Shown: piece after piece, positions 30,347 through 39,719 of the stretch
How positions within the stretch are numbered: position 1 is the stretch's first letter
Layout: every line of letters begins with the position of its first letter
From: Kibdelosporangium sp. MJ126-NF4
GTDB taxonomy: Bacteria; Actinomycetota; Actinomycetes; Mycobacteriales; Pseudonocardiaceae
Direction of reading: 5' to 3'
Assembly: GCF_000826545.1 (NCBI RefSeq)
Contig: NZ_CDME01000005.1
Coordinates: 108,428-172,427, forward strand
Length of the DNA stretch: 64,000 nt
Made by a program: the position numbers and the translations under genes
The notes under the pieces: generated by a model
The model's database searches: none
What the model was told of the DNA's origin: nothing
The model's input: only the letters and a program-made list of their open reading frames with translations

Positions 30347-31531
30347 TCATGGCGCTTGCACGAGACCCGCGCCGACGTCCGTCGACGGCAGCTTGAGTCG
30401 GCTGGCGGTCTGCACCAGTCGTGCCCACAGTTCCCAGGACTTGGCTTTGTACTGGGCCGCGATCAGTGCGGCGAGGCCTGCCACGTGTGGTGTGGCCATG
30501 CTGGTGCCGCGCAGTCGCTTGTGGTCTCCGCCGATCCAGCTCGAGTAGACGTTCTCGCCGGGGGCGACGACGTCCACCTGGCCGATGGCGTCCACCGTGC
30601 CGCAGGAGAAGTCCGCGACCGCTCCTGCCTCGTTCACCGCGCCGACCGCCATGATCGATGGGCAGTTGGCCGGGTGACCGACCGGCGCGATGCGGCCCGC
30701 CGAGCGCAGGCTCTCGTTGCCCGTCGCCGCGATGATCAACGTACCGAGGTCCATGGCTCGCCTGGCCGCCTGCTCGAACACCACGGAATGCGGTGTCCCC
30801 GGCTGGGTCGCCGCGCCGAGGGACATCGACACCACCGAGCACCCGTTGGCGATCGCCCACGAGATCCCGGACAGGATGCCGCCGTCGGAACCCGAGCCGC
30901 GGTTGCTCAGCACCTTGCCCGCGTAGATGTCAGCGTTGCACGCGACGCCGTAGCCGGGCCCGGCGGACGGCCTGCGGGGACCGCACGCCGTGCCGATGCA
31001 GTGCGTGCCGTGCCCATGGCCGTCCTGTACGTCCTCGCCCTGGACGAACGAGCTGGTTGTGACGTTGCGCCCGGCGAAGTCCGGGTGCTTGACGTCGAAT
31101 CCGGTGTCGAGCACCGCGACACGCACACCTGTCGCGTCCGTGACACATGTCGAGGCGTGGGTTGCCTGCAGGCCCCACGTGAAGACGCTTTCGTCCGCTG
31201 CCGCCGCGGGCTGCGCCGGTGCCTCCGCGGTGATCGCGTGCACGATCCGCTCCGCCTCGACGATCGAGATCGGACCGGCTTCGGCCGCCGCGACCGCGAG
31301 CCTGCTCACCTGGTCCTCCGCGGCCGTCACCACGGCGACGCCCAGTTCGTGCAGGATCAGGCCGTCCGCCTCGCCAAACACCGACGGGTCGGCAGCGCCG
31401 GCGAAGTCGGCGGTGCTGGCCACTCGCAGGCCCGCGACCCGTGACATCGCCCTGGCTCCGGCCGCGACCGCGTCGTCCTCGAGCAGAACCAGATAACGGC
31501 CGGTCAGACCGGCCTCTTGTGGACTCGTCAT
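30347..31531 (-). CDS. S8 family serine peptidase, apparently cytoplasmic
   Basis: Subtilase of 394 residues with no signal peptide. Residues 1-100 form a propeptide-like domain (RYLVLLEDD at the start, [14 protein letters not shown] at its end). The catalytic triad is clear: Asp in [15 protein letters not shown] near residue 145, His in [15 protein letters not shown] near 177, Ser in [17 protein letters not shown] near 347, plus the oxyanion Asn in [13 protein letters not shown]. It resembles intracellular subtilases. Strong GGAGGAGG ribosome site. It heads a predicted three-gene operon with an I9-like small protein and a DUF6886 protein; it is divergent from xerC. Confidence 0.9.
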   Translation of the reverse strand: MTSPQEAGLTGRYLVLLEDDAVAAGARAMSRVAGLRVASTADFAGAADPSVFGEADGLILHELGVAVVTAAEDQVSRLAVAAAEAGPISIVEAERIVHAITAEAPAQPAAAADESVFTWGLQATHASTCVTDATGVRVAVLDTGFDVKHPDFAGRNVTTSSFVQGEDVQDGHGHGTHCIGTACGPRRPSAGPGYGVACNADIYAGKVLSNRGSGSDGGILSGISWAIANGCSVVSMSLGAATQPGTPHSVVFEQAARRAMDLGTLIIAATGNESLRSAGRIAPVGHPANCPSIMAVGAVNEAGAVADFSCGTVDAIGQVDVVAPGENVYSSWIGGDHKRLRGTSMATPHVAGLAALIAAQYKAKSWELWARLVQTASRLKLPSTDVGAGLVQAP

Positions 31532-31767
31532 ACCTCCCCCTCCTCCTCTTCTCCCCAGGCCTAAGCAGGATCGAGACGATCAAGAGGGATGTAACGGGCA
31601 CCACACTGCTCCTTTTGGGCTATTTCTTCTGGCGGTCGGCCCAGTCCGGCACGCGTGGTGCCAGTGGGAGTCATGTGGGTGAACCAACACGCCGGACCGG
31701 CCGGTACTTGACCTGGCAGCTGCGGTCACGCAGCTTGAACGCTGTGTCGTCGACTGCCCGCCGCCGG

Positions 31768-32724
31768 GTGGACCTGCTGAAGGTGCGAACCGAGCTGCCG
31801 CCGCCCGACCAGCGGACGGTGGACGCCTACGAACGCCATCTCAAGGCCGAGCGTGGACTTTCCCCGCACACCGTCCGCGCCTACGTCGGCGATGTGGTGT
31901 CGCTGCTGGGGTACGTGCGCGGCCTTGACGTCGTCGGCACGGGATCGCCTCCCGCGCAAGGCAATCTCGACCTCGCCGGGATCCGGGCGTGGTTGGCCGC
32001 CCAGCGGTCGGCCGGTACCGGCCGCACCACGCTCGCACGGCGTTCGGCGGCCGCGCGCACCTTCTCCGCGTGGGCGCATCGGCGAGGCCACCTGGACTCG
32101 GATCCGGGTGCGCGGCTGGTGGCTCCCCGTCCGCACCGCACGCTGCCGTCGGTTCTGCGTCAGGACCAGGCCGACGAGCTGATGCGGGCGTCGCAATCCG
32201 GCGCGGCCGAACGGGATGCCGTCGCACTGCGGGACCACGTGATCGTCGAACTGTTGTACGCCACCGGGATTCGGGTGTCCGAGCTGTGCGGTCTCGACGT
32301 CGACGACGTGGACATGGATCTTCGGGTGGTGCGGGTGATCGGCAAGGGCGACAAGGAAAGGACCGTTCCTTTCGGCGTGCCCGCGCAGCGTGCCGTGCGG
32401 GACTGGCTGACCGACGGGCGGCCGGATCTGGTCTCAGCCCACTCGCCGCCCTCGCTGCTGATCGGTGTGCGTGGCGGACGGTTGCAGCCAAGCAGCGTCC
32501 GGCGAATCGTGCACGACGCGCTCAAGGCGGTCCCCGGCGCACCCGACCTGGGGCCGCACGGACTGCGCCACACGGCGGCAACCCATCTGCTGGAAGGCGG
32601 GGCGGACCTGCGTAGTGTGCAGGAACTGCTTGGGCACGCCACCTTGGCGACGACTCAGTTGTATACACACGTGACAGTCGAACGGCTGCGTGCCGTGCAC
32701 GACCAGGCCCACCCCAGGTCGTAG
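31768..32724 (+). CDS. xerC: Tyrosine recombinase XerC
   Basis: Resolves chromosome dimers at dif with XerD. An N-terminal SAM-like domain ([20 protein letters not shown]) is followed by the catalytic domain with all tyrosine-recombinase residues: Arg in [19 protein letters not shown], Lys in [13 protein letters not shown]-x-x-R in [12 protein letters not shown], His in [17 protein letters not shown] with the nucleophile Tyr. The position next to whiG and rpsB is that of XerC. The start is uncertain: GTG 31768 is used, GTG 31783 is nearly as good, and neither has a strong ribosome site. Confidence 0.88.
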   Translation: MDLLKVRTELPPPDQRTVDAYERHLKAERGLSPHTVRAYVGDVVSLLGYVRGLDVVGTGSPPAQGNLDLAGIRAWLAAQRSAGTGRTTLARRSAAARTFSAWAHRRGHLDSDPGARLVAPRPHRTLPSVLRQDQADELMRASQSGAAERDAVALRDHVIVELLYATGIRVSELCGLDVDDVDMDLRVVRVIGKGDKERTVPFGVPAQRAVRDWLTDGRPDLVSAHSPPSLLIGVRGGRLQPSSVRRIVHDALKAVPGAPDLGPHGLRHTAATHLLEGGADLRSVQELLGHATLATTQLYTHVTVERLRAVHDQAHPRS

Positions 32725-32825
32725 CCGGTAAACGTGTACCGGACAGCGGTACGGTGCGACTCGCCGTGACAATTTGAGCGCACTAGGGGGCGAGATGGGC
32801 ACGGAAAGCTCCTAAGCTGGACGGC

Positions 32826-33785
32826 ATGGCGCGCGGCTCCAGGCTGGATCAGGTCACCCCCGATCCAACGAGATCGGACAAGACAGGGAGAGGTTCTCGC
32901 ACTGTGGCCGTACCCGAGCCCGAATCCGAGCCCCGGCCACCGGGCACCAACGGACGCGCCAACACCCCGTACGGCATCGGCCAGACCAACGGTGTCCTGC
33001 CAGGTGATCACCGCACCGCCGACGACGTCGAAGCCGGCATCGTCGCGCTGTGGACCGAGTACGGCAAAGAACGTGACCATCCGCTGCGCGACCGCCTCGT
33101 GCTGCATTACGCGCCGCTGGTCAAGTACGTCGCAGGTCGTGTCGGAACCGGCCTGCCCGCGCACGTCGACGTCGGCGACCTGATCCAGTCCGGCATCTTC
33201 GGACTGGTCGACGCGATCGACAAGTTCGAGCCGGAGCGCGGCCTGAAGTTCGAGACCTACGCGATGCAGCGCATTCGCGGCGCGATCCTCGACGACTTGC
33301 GCCAACAGGACTGGGTCCCACGATCGGTGCGTGGCCGGGCGCGCGAGGTGGAACGGGCGCTCGAGCGTCTCGGCGCCAAACTGCAGCGCCAGCCGACCGA
33401 CCCCGAGCTCGCGGCGGAGCTCGACATCAGCGTGAAGGACCTGCACGAGCTCTACGCGCAACTGCAGCTGACCAGCGTCGTCGCGCTCGACGAGCTCGTC
33501 GCCGCAGGTCGCGGCACGGCGTCACTGGCCGAGACGTTGCCGGACGAGGGCGCCGAGGACCCGGTGGCCACTCTGGTCGACCTGGACAACCGCAGGCAGT
33601 TGGCCGGCGCGATCGAGCAGCTCGCTGAACGTGACCGGATCGTGGTCACCCTCTACTACTTCGAGAACCTGACCCTCGCCGAGATCGGCAAGGTCCTGGG
33701 CGTGACCGAGTCCCGCGTGTGCCAGCTGCACACCCGCGCGGTGCTCAGGCTGCGCGCCAAACTGGTCGAGCAGTCCGACGCCTGA
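32826..33785 (+). CDS. whiG: RNA polymerase sigma factor, WhiG/FliA type
   Basis: Sigma-70 group 3 factor of 319 residues. Region 2 is visible in LVKYVAGRVGTGLPAHVDVG and DLIQSGIFGLVDAIDKFEPE with LKFETYAMQRIRGAILDDLR, region 3 in LERLGAKLQRQPTDPELAAE, and region 4 in LTLAEIGKVLGVTESRVCQL. In Streptomyces WhiG starts spore-chain formation and is held by the anti-sigma RsiG with c-di-GMP; in motile actinobacteria FliA homologues drive flagella. A GTG at 32904 with GGGAGAGG upstream is an attractive alternative start that would remove a 26-residue non-conserved leader. Family length (~280) supports caution about the longer form. Confidence 0.92.
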   Translation: MARGSRLDQVTPDPTRSDKTGRGSRTVAVPEPESEPRPPGTNGRANTPYGIGQTNGVLPGDHRTADDVEAGIVALWTEYGKERDHPLRDRLVLHYAPLVKYVAGRVGTGLPAHVDVGDLIQSGIFGLVDAIDKFEPERGLKFETYAMQRIRGAILDDLRQQDWVPRSVRGRAREVERALERLGAKLQRQPTDPELAAELDISVKDLHELYAQLQLTSVVALDELVAAGRGTASLAETLPDEGAEDPVATLVDLDNRRQLAGAIEQLAERDRIVVTLYYFENLTLAEIGKVLGVTESRVCQLHTRAVLRLRAKLVEQSDA

Positions 33786-33904
33786 GCCGCCGCGGCTGCG
33801 CCTGAGTCGCGCGTCGCTGGCACGGTGAGTGCCGTCCTCGTCAGTCGTCCGGCCTTCGAAACCCGCCGCAGTGCGTGATCTGCAGGAACATGCAGGTGGC
33901 CCGG

Positions 33905-33920
33905 GGCGACACTTGTCGCC
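33905..33920. terminator. Short perfect palindrome downstream of whiG
   Basis: GGCGACA-CT-TGTCGCC is a perfect 7-bp inverted repeat, 120 bp after whiG and 5 bp before a second, AT-rich palindrome. It may be a weak terminator or part of the regulatory region of the following gene. No U-run follows. Confidence 0.4.
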
Positions 33921-33924
33921 GTGT

Positions 33925-33943
33925 TTGACTAAAAATTCAGTCA
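33925..33943. promoter_or_regulatory. Palindromic operator upstream of the agmatine-deiminase-like gene
   Basis: TGACT-n8-AGTCA (33926-33930 and 33939-33943) with an AT-rich centre stands out in GC-rich DNA. TTGACT at 33925-33930 could double as a -35 hexamer. The size and symmetry suit a TetR-family dimer, and a TetR-type gene lies two positions downstream (35173-35769). The link is inference. Confidence 0.55.
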
Positions 33944-33982
33944 GGCTTACCGTCGGTGTATCGGAGCGAAGGGAATGACGTG

Positions 33983-35110
33983 ATGCGACGGCGACGGTTC
34001 ATGCAGTCGGGCCTGGTCACGATGGGCGGACTGCTGGTGGCGGCCTGCGACGGCGACCCGGCGCCGTCGGCTGCTGGTGGCGCGTCCACGACCGCGTCCC
34101 CGGAGGGACGGTCGTGGCTGATGCCCGAGGAGGGACAACCGCACAAGCGCACCTGGATGGCCTTCGGGGCGAGCGAGAAGATCTGGGGCGCAAGCCTTGT
34201 GCCGCAGGTGCGGCGGAACCTGGCCACGATCGCCACCGCCATCGCCCGTTTCGAGCCGGTGTCGATGCTGGTGCGGCCCGGCGAGGTCGACGCGGCGCGT
34301 GCGTTGGTCGGGCCGAACGTCGAACTCGTTCCCGCGGAGTTCGACGACCTGTGGATGCGGGACACCGGCCCGGTGTTCGTGAAAGGTAACGGTGTCAAGG
34401 CCGGAGTGGACTTCAACTTCAACGGCTGGGGCGGCAAACAGGAACACGCCCGTGACGCCAAGGTCGCCCGGTTCGTGACGGATCGCGCCGGTGCGGAGTC
34501 GGCTGGTACCGAGCTGGTCCTCGAAGGTGGTGGCCTGGAGGTCGACGGCGAGGGCACCGCGATCATCACGGAGTCCTGTGTGCTCAACGGCAACCGCAAC
34601 CGTGACTGGAAGAAGGCCGACGTGGAGGCCGAACTCGGGCGGCTGCTCGGCATCAGGAAGGTGATCTGGCTGCCCGGTGTCGCCGGACGCGACATCACGG
34701 ACGGGCACACGGACTTCTACGCCCGCTTCGCCGGGCCGGGCGTGGTCGTCGCGGGCCTGGAGAACGATCCGGACAGCTACGACCACGAGATCACCCGGCG
34801 CCACCTCGAGATCCTGCGAGCCGCGACGGACGTGCACGGCCGTCGCCTGCGAGTGGAAACCCTGGAGGCCCCAACGGAGTTGCGAGCCAAGAACGCGGGC
34901 GAGGACTTCGCGGCCGGGTACATCAACTTCTACGTCTGCAACGGCGCGGTGATCGCCCCGCAGTTCGGCGACCCGAAAACCGACCCGGCCACCAAAGCGA
35001 CCCTGACGAGACTGTTCCCCGGCAGGGAGATCGTGCAGATCGAGATCGACGCCATCGCGGCAGGAGGCGGCGGGATCCACTGCACGACCCAGCAGGAGCC
35101 GGTCGGCTGA
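33983..35110 (+). CDS. Agmatine deiminase / peptidyl-arginine deiminase family lipoprotein
   Basis: Enzyme of 375 residues of the guanidine-modifying superfamily. It starts with a twin-arginine-like RRRRFMQSG signal and a lipobox LLVAAC, so it is probably exported by Tat and lipidated, unlike cytosolic AguA. Catalytic features: FDDLWMRDTGPVF with Trp and Asp near residue 128, LEGGGLEVDGEG, TDGHTDFYARF with His-Asp near 238, and GGGGIHCTTQQEP with the nucleophile Cys near 367. The likely reaction is agmatine to N-carbamoylputrescine plus ammonia, or deimination of a related guanidine compound outside the cell. ATG follows GAAGGGA. Confidence 0.85.
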   Translation: MRRRRFMQSGLVTMGGLLVAACDGDPAPSAAGGASTTASPEGRSWLMPEEGQPHKRTWMAFGASEKIWGASLVPQVRRNLATIATAIARFEPVSMLVRPGEVDAARALVGPNVELVPAEFDDLWMRDTGPVFVKGNGVKAGVDFNFNGWGGKQEHARDAKVARFVTDRAGAESAGTELVLEGGGLEVDGEGTAIITESCVLNGNRNRDWKKADVEAELGRLLGIRKVIWLPGVAGRDITDGHTDFYARFAGPGVVVAGLENDPDSYDHEITRRHLEILRAATDVHGRRLRVETLEAPTELRAKNAGEDFAAGYINFYVCNGAVIAPQFGDPKTDPATKATLTRLFPGREIVQIEIDAIAAGGGGIHCTTQQEPVG

Positions 35111-35172
35111 GTGGTTGCGATCGTGACCACCAAGGCAGGGAAGCCTTGCCCATCCGCCTACAGTGAGGTGCC

Positions 35173-35769
35173 GTGTCAGAGCGTCGAATCCAGATACTGC
35201 AAGCGGCGGTCCACGTGATAGCCCAGGACGGCGTCCGCGGCCTGCGGGTCGAGAAACTGGCGGCCGAAGCAGGCGTGTCCACAGCGTTGATCTACTACCA
35301 CTTCAAGGATCGTGCGGGGATCCTGCACGCCGCGTTGGAACACATCAACCACCGCGCGGAGAACTACACCGAACCCGCCAGCACAGCGGAAGACGACCCA
35401 CTGACCCACCTGCGGCAGATGCTCCTCCTCGAACTCCAGGACGCCGACGAAGTCCGCGAGAACAGCATCGCCTGGGGAGAACTACGCGCAAGCGCGGTGT
35501 TCAACCCCGACCTCCGCGAAGCGCTGAACACAACAACAAAGGCCTGGAACACCGACATCGAGGCCCTCATCCGCCAAGCACAGGAGAGCGGAACCATCGG
35601 CGCGGAAACAGACCCAGCCCTGACGGCCGAACACCTCACCACCCTGGTCGAAGGACTGAGCGAACGCTGGCACAGCGGCTCCATCACCCTCGACCGCGCC
35701 CGCGAAGTCCTGACCCACGCCGTGGCCAGCTCCTTGCGGGCCCTGTCGAGCGAACAGGCCCGGGACTGA
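35173..35769 (+). CDS. TetR/AcrR family transcriptional regulator
   Basis: A 198-residue repressor with an N-terminal TetR helix-turn-helix: RIQILQAAVHVIAQDGVRGL, LAAEAGVSTALIYYHFKDRA. The C-terminal ligand domain (RENSIAWGELRASAVFNPDL, LTTLVEGLSERWHSGSI) resembles the BetI-like TetR_C_6 type. It lies 62 bp downstream of the deiminase gene, on the same strand, and is the best candidate to bind the TGACT-n8-AGTCA palindrome at 33926-33943. Confidence 0.88.
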   Translation: MSERRIQILQAAVHVIAQDGVRGLRVEKLAAEAGVSTALIYYHFKDRAGILHAALEHINHRAENYTEPASTAEDDPLTHLRQMLLLELQDADEVRENSIAWGELRASAVFNPDLREALNTTTKAWNTDIEALIRQAQESGTIGAETDPALTAEHLTTLVEGLSERWHSGSITLDRAREVLTHAVASSLRALSSEQARD

Positions 35770-35792
35770 GACGAACCGGCCCGGGACTGAGA

Positions 35793-36206
35793 TCAGGAAT
35801 CCTCGGCGGGTCCAAGAAGGTCCCAGCGGTTGCCCGCGACATCGCGGAAGACGACGACCCGGCCATAGGGTTCAGTTCGGGGCTCGGTCAGGAACTCGAC
35901 TCCGGCGGCGCGCATGCGCTGGTAGCTGGCGTCGAAGTCGTCGACTCGGAGAAAGAAGCCGACCCGACCGGCGTGCTGGTTGCCGATCACAGCGCCCTGA
36001 TGTTCGCCGTCGGCGCGAGCGAGGAGAATCCCGGTCTCCGCACCCTGCGGGCGGACGACCACCCACCGCTTGGCCCTGCCGTCGTTGGTGCGGGCCGCCG
36101 TGTCCTCGACCAGCTCGAATCCCAGTGCCTGGGTGAAGAAGGTGATCGCGTCGTCGTAGTCATCGACGATGATTGCCGTGAGCTGCAGGAACGCCATGAA
36201 CGCCAT
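35793..36206 (-). CDS. VOC (glyoxalase/bleomycin resistance) family protein
   Basis: Single VOC domain of 137 residues with two beta-alpha-beta-beta-beta units: FLQLTAIIVDDYDDAITFFT, LGFELVEDTAART, VVVRPQGAETGILLA, then RVGFFLRVDDFDASYQRMRA, GVEFLTEPRTEPYGRVVVF and DVAGNRWDLLGPA. Such proteins bind a metal and small molecules; the substrate is unknown. It starts at ATG 36206 (another ATG at 36197) and is convergent with the TetR gene. Confidence 0.85.
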   Translation of the reverse strand: MAFMAFLQLTAIIVDDYDDAITFFTQALGFELVEDTAARTNDGRAKRWVVVRPQGAETGILLARADGEHQGAVIGNQHAGRVGFFLRVDDFDASYQRMRAAGVEFLTEPRTEPYGRVVVFRDVAGNRWDLLGPAEDS

Positions 36207-36237
36207 GATGTCGGATCAGAACGGCCGCTCGAGTTCC

Positions 36238-36732
36238 CTATGCCTGGGGGAGGAGACGGACGTTGCCGGAGATCAGCAGTCGTAGCGGGTTCAGGTACGT
36301 GTTGCCTCGGTGGGCTCCCCAGTGCAGGCAGGGGGTGGGGCAGTGGCCGGGGAGGAGGTGGCCGATGACTTCTCCCCGGCGGACGTGCTGGTCCCGGGTG
36401 ACCGAGGGGGTGACCGGTTCGTAGGTCGTTCGGAGGCCGCCGGGGTGTTCGAGGGAGATCAGGGGCCTGGTGGCCACTGGTCCCGCGTGGATCACTCGGC
36501 CGTCGCCCGCGGCCAGTACCGGGCGGTCGGGGGCGCTTGCCAGGTCGATTCCCCGGTGGCCGGGGCCGTACGGCGTCGGTGGTGGGATGAAGGGTCGAAT
36601 GACCTGGTGGGGGTGCGGTAGGGGCCATCCGAACTGGGGACGGTTTCGGATGGCCGGTGGCGCTGCCGCCGCGGTCGGGATGGCGAGCAGCAGGGTGATG
36701 ATCAGGGCCGTGAGCTGGGCGGATGGGGGCAT
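36238..36732 (-). CDS. Secreted M23 family (LytM-type) peptidase
   Basis: Product of 164 residues. A signal peptide (MPPSAQLTALIITLLLAIPT, cleavage after AAA) precedes an M23 domain with the zinc ligands H-x(3)-D in YGPGHRGIDLASAP and H-x-H-type CLHWGAHRGNTYLNP; VLAAGDGRVIHAG and LEHPGGLRTTYEPV are typical blocks. A cell-wall endopeptidase or activator role is likely. It is the actinobacterial gene that regularly stands divergent from rpsB. ATG at 36732 is chosen at the start of the signal peptide. Confidence 0.88.
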   Translation of the reverse strand: MPPSAQLTALIITLLLAIPTAAAAPPAIRNRPQFGWPLPHPHQVIRPFIPPPTPYGPGHRGIDLASAPDRPVLAAGDGRVIHAGPVATRPLISLEHPGGLRTTYEPVTPSVTRDQHVRRGEVIGHLLPGHCPTPCLHWGAHRGNTYLNPLRLLISGNVRLLPQA

Positions 36733-36860
36733 GAGGCCAGCTTGCCGGTGGCCGTTCGGGGATGCCAGTTGGTCGGTGCCGGGGTGTGGATCGAGGGCTG
36801 GCTGTGGACAAGTCGCTCCCAAGGGGGTAGAGCGGTTAATGGTTTGTCTGTTCGGCGGCG

Positions 36861-37079
36861 TACACTGCTCACGCGGCCCGTGTATTCACGGGGCGACTTC
36901 GCGTGCCAGTACTAGCCGGTCGTAGCTGCCGGTTACGACGCCCGTCGGTCCCACTTGTGGGTACGGGCGCCGTTACTGCCACCAGGGCGGCAGACCACCC
37001 GGTATGCCGCGAGAACCGACCAGCGTGCCGGCCTTGTCTCAAGACCGGCATGCCCGACAGAAGAGGTGCGAATCCGGCC
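36861..37079 (+). promoter_or_regulatory. rpsB promoter and structured leader
   Basis: The 347-bp divergent gap between the M23 gene and rpsB has a -10-like TACACT at 36861-36866. The transcribed leader would contain a hairpin GTCGTA/TACGAC (36919-36924 / 36934-36939) and a stronger one, TGCCGG-C-CTTG-tct-CAAG-A-CCGGCA (37026-37050), ending 30 nt before the ATG. Autogenous control of rpsB-tsf by S2 is known in other bacteria; no actinobacterial S2-leader consensus is known to me. Confidence 0.45.
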
Positions 37080-37907
37080 ATGGCCGTCGTCACCATGAGG
37101 CAGTTGCTCGATTCCGGCGTGCACTTCGGGCACCAGACCCGCCGCTGGAACCCGAAGATGAAGCGCTTCATCTTCACCGAGCGCAACGGCATCTACATCA
37201 TCGACCTGCAGCAGACGCTGACCTACATCGATCGCGCGTTCGAGTTCGTCAAGGAGACGGTCGCGCACGGTGGGTCGATCTTGTTCGTCGGCACCAAGAA
37301 GCAGGCGCAGGAAGCGATCGCGGAGCAGGCGCAGCGCGTCGGCATGCCGTTCGTCAACCAGCGCTGGCTCGGCGGAATGCTGACCAACTTCCAGACTGTG
37401 CACAAGCGCCTCCAGCGCCTCAAGGAACTGGAGTCGATGGAGCAGACCGGCGGCTTCCAGGGTCTCACCAAGAAAGAGATCCTGATGCTCACCCGCGAGA
37501 AGGACAAGCTGGAGCGCACCCTCGGCGGTATCCGCGACATGGCCAAGGTGCCCAGCGCCGTCTGGATCGTGGACACCAAGAAGGAGCACATCGCCGTCGG
37601 CGAGGCCCGCAAGCTCAACATCCCGGTCGTGGCCATCCTGGACACGAACTGCGACCCGGACGAGGTCGACTACCCGATCCCGGGCAACGACGACGCCATC
37701 CGGTCGGCCGCGCTGCTGACCAAGGTCGTCGCCGAGGCCGCCGCGGCCGGTCTGATCGCCCGTTCCGGCCGCAACGGTGCCGCGGTCGAGGGTCAGGACA
37801 AGCCCGAGCCGGGTGCGGCCGCCGAGCCGCTGCCGGAGTGGGAGCGGGACCTGCTGGTCAGCGCGACTGCTGACGCCGGTGAAGCCCCGGCCAAGACCGA
37901 ATCCTGA
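37080..37907 (+). CDS. rpsB: 30S ribosomal protein S2
   Basis: The 275-residue S2 begins [20 protein letters not shown] and has [35 protein letters not shown] and [20 protein letters not shown], all diagnostic. The C-terminus has an acidic/Pro-rich tail usual in actinobacteria. ATG at 37080 follows AGAAGAGG; the frame is open upstream but not S2-like. First gene of rpsB-tsf. Confidence 0.97.
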   Translation: MAVVTMRQLLDSGVHFGHQTRRWNPKMKRFIFTERNGIYIIDLQQTLTYIDRAFEFVKETVAHGGSILFVGTKKQAQEAIAEQAQRVGMPFVNQRWLGGMLTNFQTVHKRLQRLKELESMEQTGGFQGLTKKEILMLTREKDKLERTLGGIRDMAKVPSAVWIVDTKKEHIAVGEARKLNIPVVAILDTNCDPDEVDYPIPGNDDAIRSAALLTKVVAEAAAAGLIARSGRNGAAVEGQDKPEPGAAAEPLPEWERDLLVSATADAGEAPAKTES

Positions 37908-37981
37908 CGAAGCTCCGCACACGGTGCCCGCTCCCCACGAAGGGGCGGGCACCACCCCGAACGAGGACGGATAAACGCACG

Positions 37982-38797
37982 ATGGCGAACTACACCGCCG
38001 CGGACGTCGCGCGGCTGCGTAAGCTCACCGGCGCCGGAATGATGGACTGTAAGAAGGCCCTCGAGGAGTCCGACGGCGACTTCGACAAGGCCGTCGAGTT
38101 CCTGCGCATCAAGGGTGCGAAGGACGTCGGCAAGCGCGCCGAGCGCGCCACCGCGAACGGCCTGGTCGTCGCGGACGGCGGCGTGATGGTCGAGCTGCGC
38201 TGCGAGACGGACTTCGTCGCGAAGAACACCGAGTTCCAGGAGCTGGCCAACAGCATCCTGGCGGTCGCCAAGGCCACCAAGCCCGCTGACGTCGAGGTGC
38301 TGAAGGCCGCCGACCTCGGCGGCCAGTCGGTCGCCGACGCCGTGCAGGCGCTGTCGGCCAAGATCGGCGAGAAGCTCGAGCTGGCCAAGGTCGTCGTGCT
38401 CGACGGCCCGGTCGCGGTCTACCTGCACAAGCGCTCCGCCGACCTGCCGCCCGCCGTGGGTGTGCTCGTCGAGTACACGGGCGACAACGCCGACGCCGCT
38501 CGCGGTGCCGCGATGCAGGTCGCCGCGCTGAAGGCCAAGTGGGTCACCCGTGACGAGGTGCCCGAGGACCTGGTCGCCCACGAGCGCCGGATCGCCGAGG
38601 AGACCGCGCGCGAGGAGGGCAAGCCGGATGCGGCGCTGCCCAAGATCGTCGAGGGTCGCGTGAACGGCTTCTTCAAGGACGTCGTCCTGCTCGACCAGCC
38701 GTCGGTCACCGACTCCAAGAAGACCGTCAAGGCGCTGCTGGACGAGGCAGGCGTGACGGTCACCCGCTTCGCCCGCTTCGAGGTCGGCCAGGCCTGA
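37982..38797 (+). CDS. tsf: Translation elongation factor Ts
   Basis: EF-Tu nucleotide-exchange factor of 271 residues. An N-terminal UBA-like helix ([20 protein letters not shown], both EF-Ts signatures visible) precedes [20 protein letters not shown], the second family signature, and two subdomains with the dimerisation/coiled-coil region. It lies 74 bp after rpsB and probably shares its mRNA. Confidence 0.97.
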   Translation: MANYTAADVARLRKLTGAGMMDCKKALEESDGDFDKAVEFLRIKGAKDVGKRAERATANGLVVADGGVMVELRCETDFVAKNTEFQELANSILAVAKATKPADVEVLKAADLGGQSVADAVQALSAKIGEKLELAKVVVLDGPVAVYLHKRSADLPPAVGVLVEYTGDNADAARGAAMQVAALKAKWVTRDEVPEDLVAHERRIAEETAREEGKPDAALPKIVEGRVNGFFKDVVLLDQPSVTDSKKTVKALLDEAGVTVTRFARFEVGQA

Positions 38798-38832
38798 CCC
38801 GAAATTTCGGGTTCAACGGGCGATGACAGCAT

Positions 38833-38877
38833 GGGCGGGGTCGCGGGCGCGTCGATGAGACGCTCGCGGCCCCGCCC
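38833..38877 (+). terminator. GC-rich hairpin between tsf and pyrH
   Basis: GGGCGGGG (38833-38840) pairs with CCCCGCCC (38870-38877), with further partial pairing inside. It follows tsf by 35 bp and precedes the pyrH ribosome site by about 15 bp, so it can act as terminator or attenuator between rpsB-tsf and pyrH-frr-cdsA. Confidence 0.6.
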
Positions 38878-38904
38878 GTCGCATGCAACGCCGCAGGAGG
38901 AGAT

Positions 38905-39648
38905 GTGACCGAAGCCCCCAAGCCGTTCCGGAGAGTGCTGCTGAAACTCGGTGGTGAGATGTTCGGCGGTGGTGCCGTCGGCGTCGACCCCGATGTCGTC
39001 CAGACAGTGGCAAGGCAGATCGCGGAGGTGGTCCGGGCGGGCACCCAGGTCGCGATCGTGATCGGCGGTGGGAACTTCTTCCGCGGCGCCGAACTGCAGC
39101 AACGGGGTATGGACCGGGCGCGCGCCGACTACATGGCGATGCTCGGCACCGTGATGAACTGCCTTGCCCTGCAGGACTTCCTCGAGCAGGCGGAGGGTGT
39201 CGAGACGAGGGTGCAGACGGCGATCACGATGAGCCAGGTCGCCGAGGCCTACATCCCGCGCCGCGCGATCCGGCACCTGGAGAAGGGCCGTGTGGTCATC
39301 TTCGGTGGCGGTACCGGTATGCCGTACTTCTCCACCGACACCACGGCCGCGCAACGCGCGTTGGAGATCGGCTGCGAGGTCGTGCTGATGGCCAAGGCCG
39401 TCGACGGCGTCTACGACGCAGACCCGCGCACGACCCCGGACGCGAAGATGTTCGACCACATCACCCACCGTGAGGCGCTTGAGCGTGACCTGCGGGTGGC
39501 CGACACGACCGCGTTCAGCCTGTGCATGGACAACAACATGCCGATCGTCGTGTTCAACCTGCTGACCGAGGGCAACATCGCCCGCGCCGTGCGTGGTGAG
39601 AGGATCGGCACGCTGGTGAGCACGCCCGCGAGTACGGTTCCGGTCTAG
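38905..39648 (+). CDS. pyrH: UMP kinase
   Basis: Phosphorylates UMP to UDP; a bacterial amino-acid-kinase-fold hexamer of 247 residues. [73 protein letters not shown] and [14 protein letters not shown] are all family blocks. GTG at 38905 follows AGGAGGAGA. It lies 108 bp after tsf across a strong hairpin. Confidence 0.96.
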   Translation: MTEAPKPFRRVLLKLGGEMFGGGAVGVDPDVVQTVARQIAEVVRAGTQVAIVIGGGNFFRGAELQQRGMDRARADYMAMLGTVMNCLALQDFLEQAEGVETRVQTAITMSQVAEAYIPRRAIRHLEKGRVVIFGGGTGMPYFSTDTTAAQRALEIGCEVVLMAKAVDGVYDADPRTTPDAKMFDHITHREALERDLRVADTTAFSLCMDNNMPIVVFNLLTEGNIARAVRGERIGTLVSTPASTVPV

Positions 39649-39719
39649 AGCGTTTTGTCCGTACTGGCGGGATCGCTGGTAAATCGCAGCCACACGAACG
39701 GCACGAGCAAGGAGCAGCC

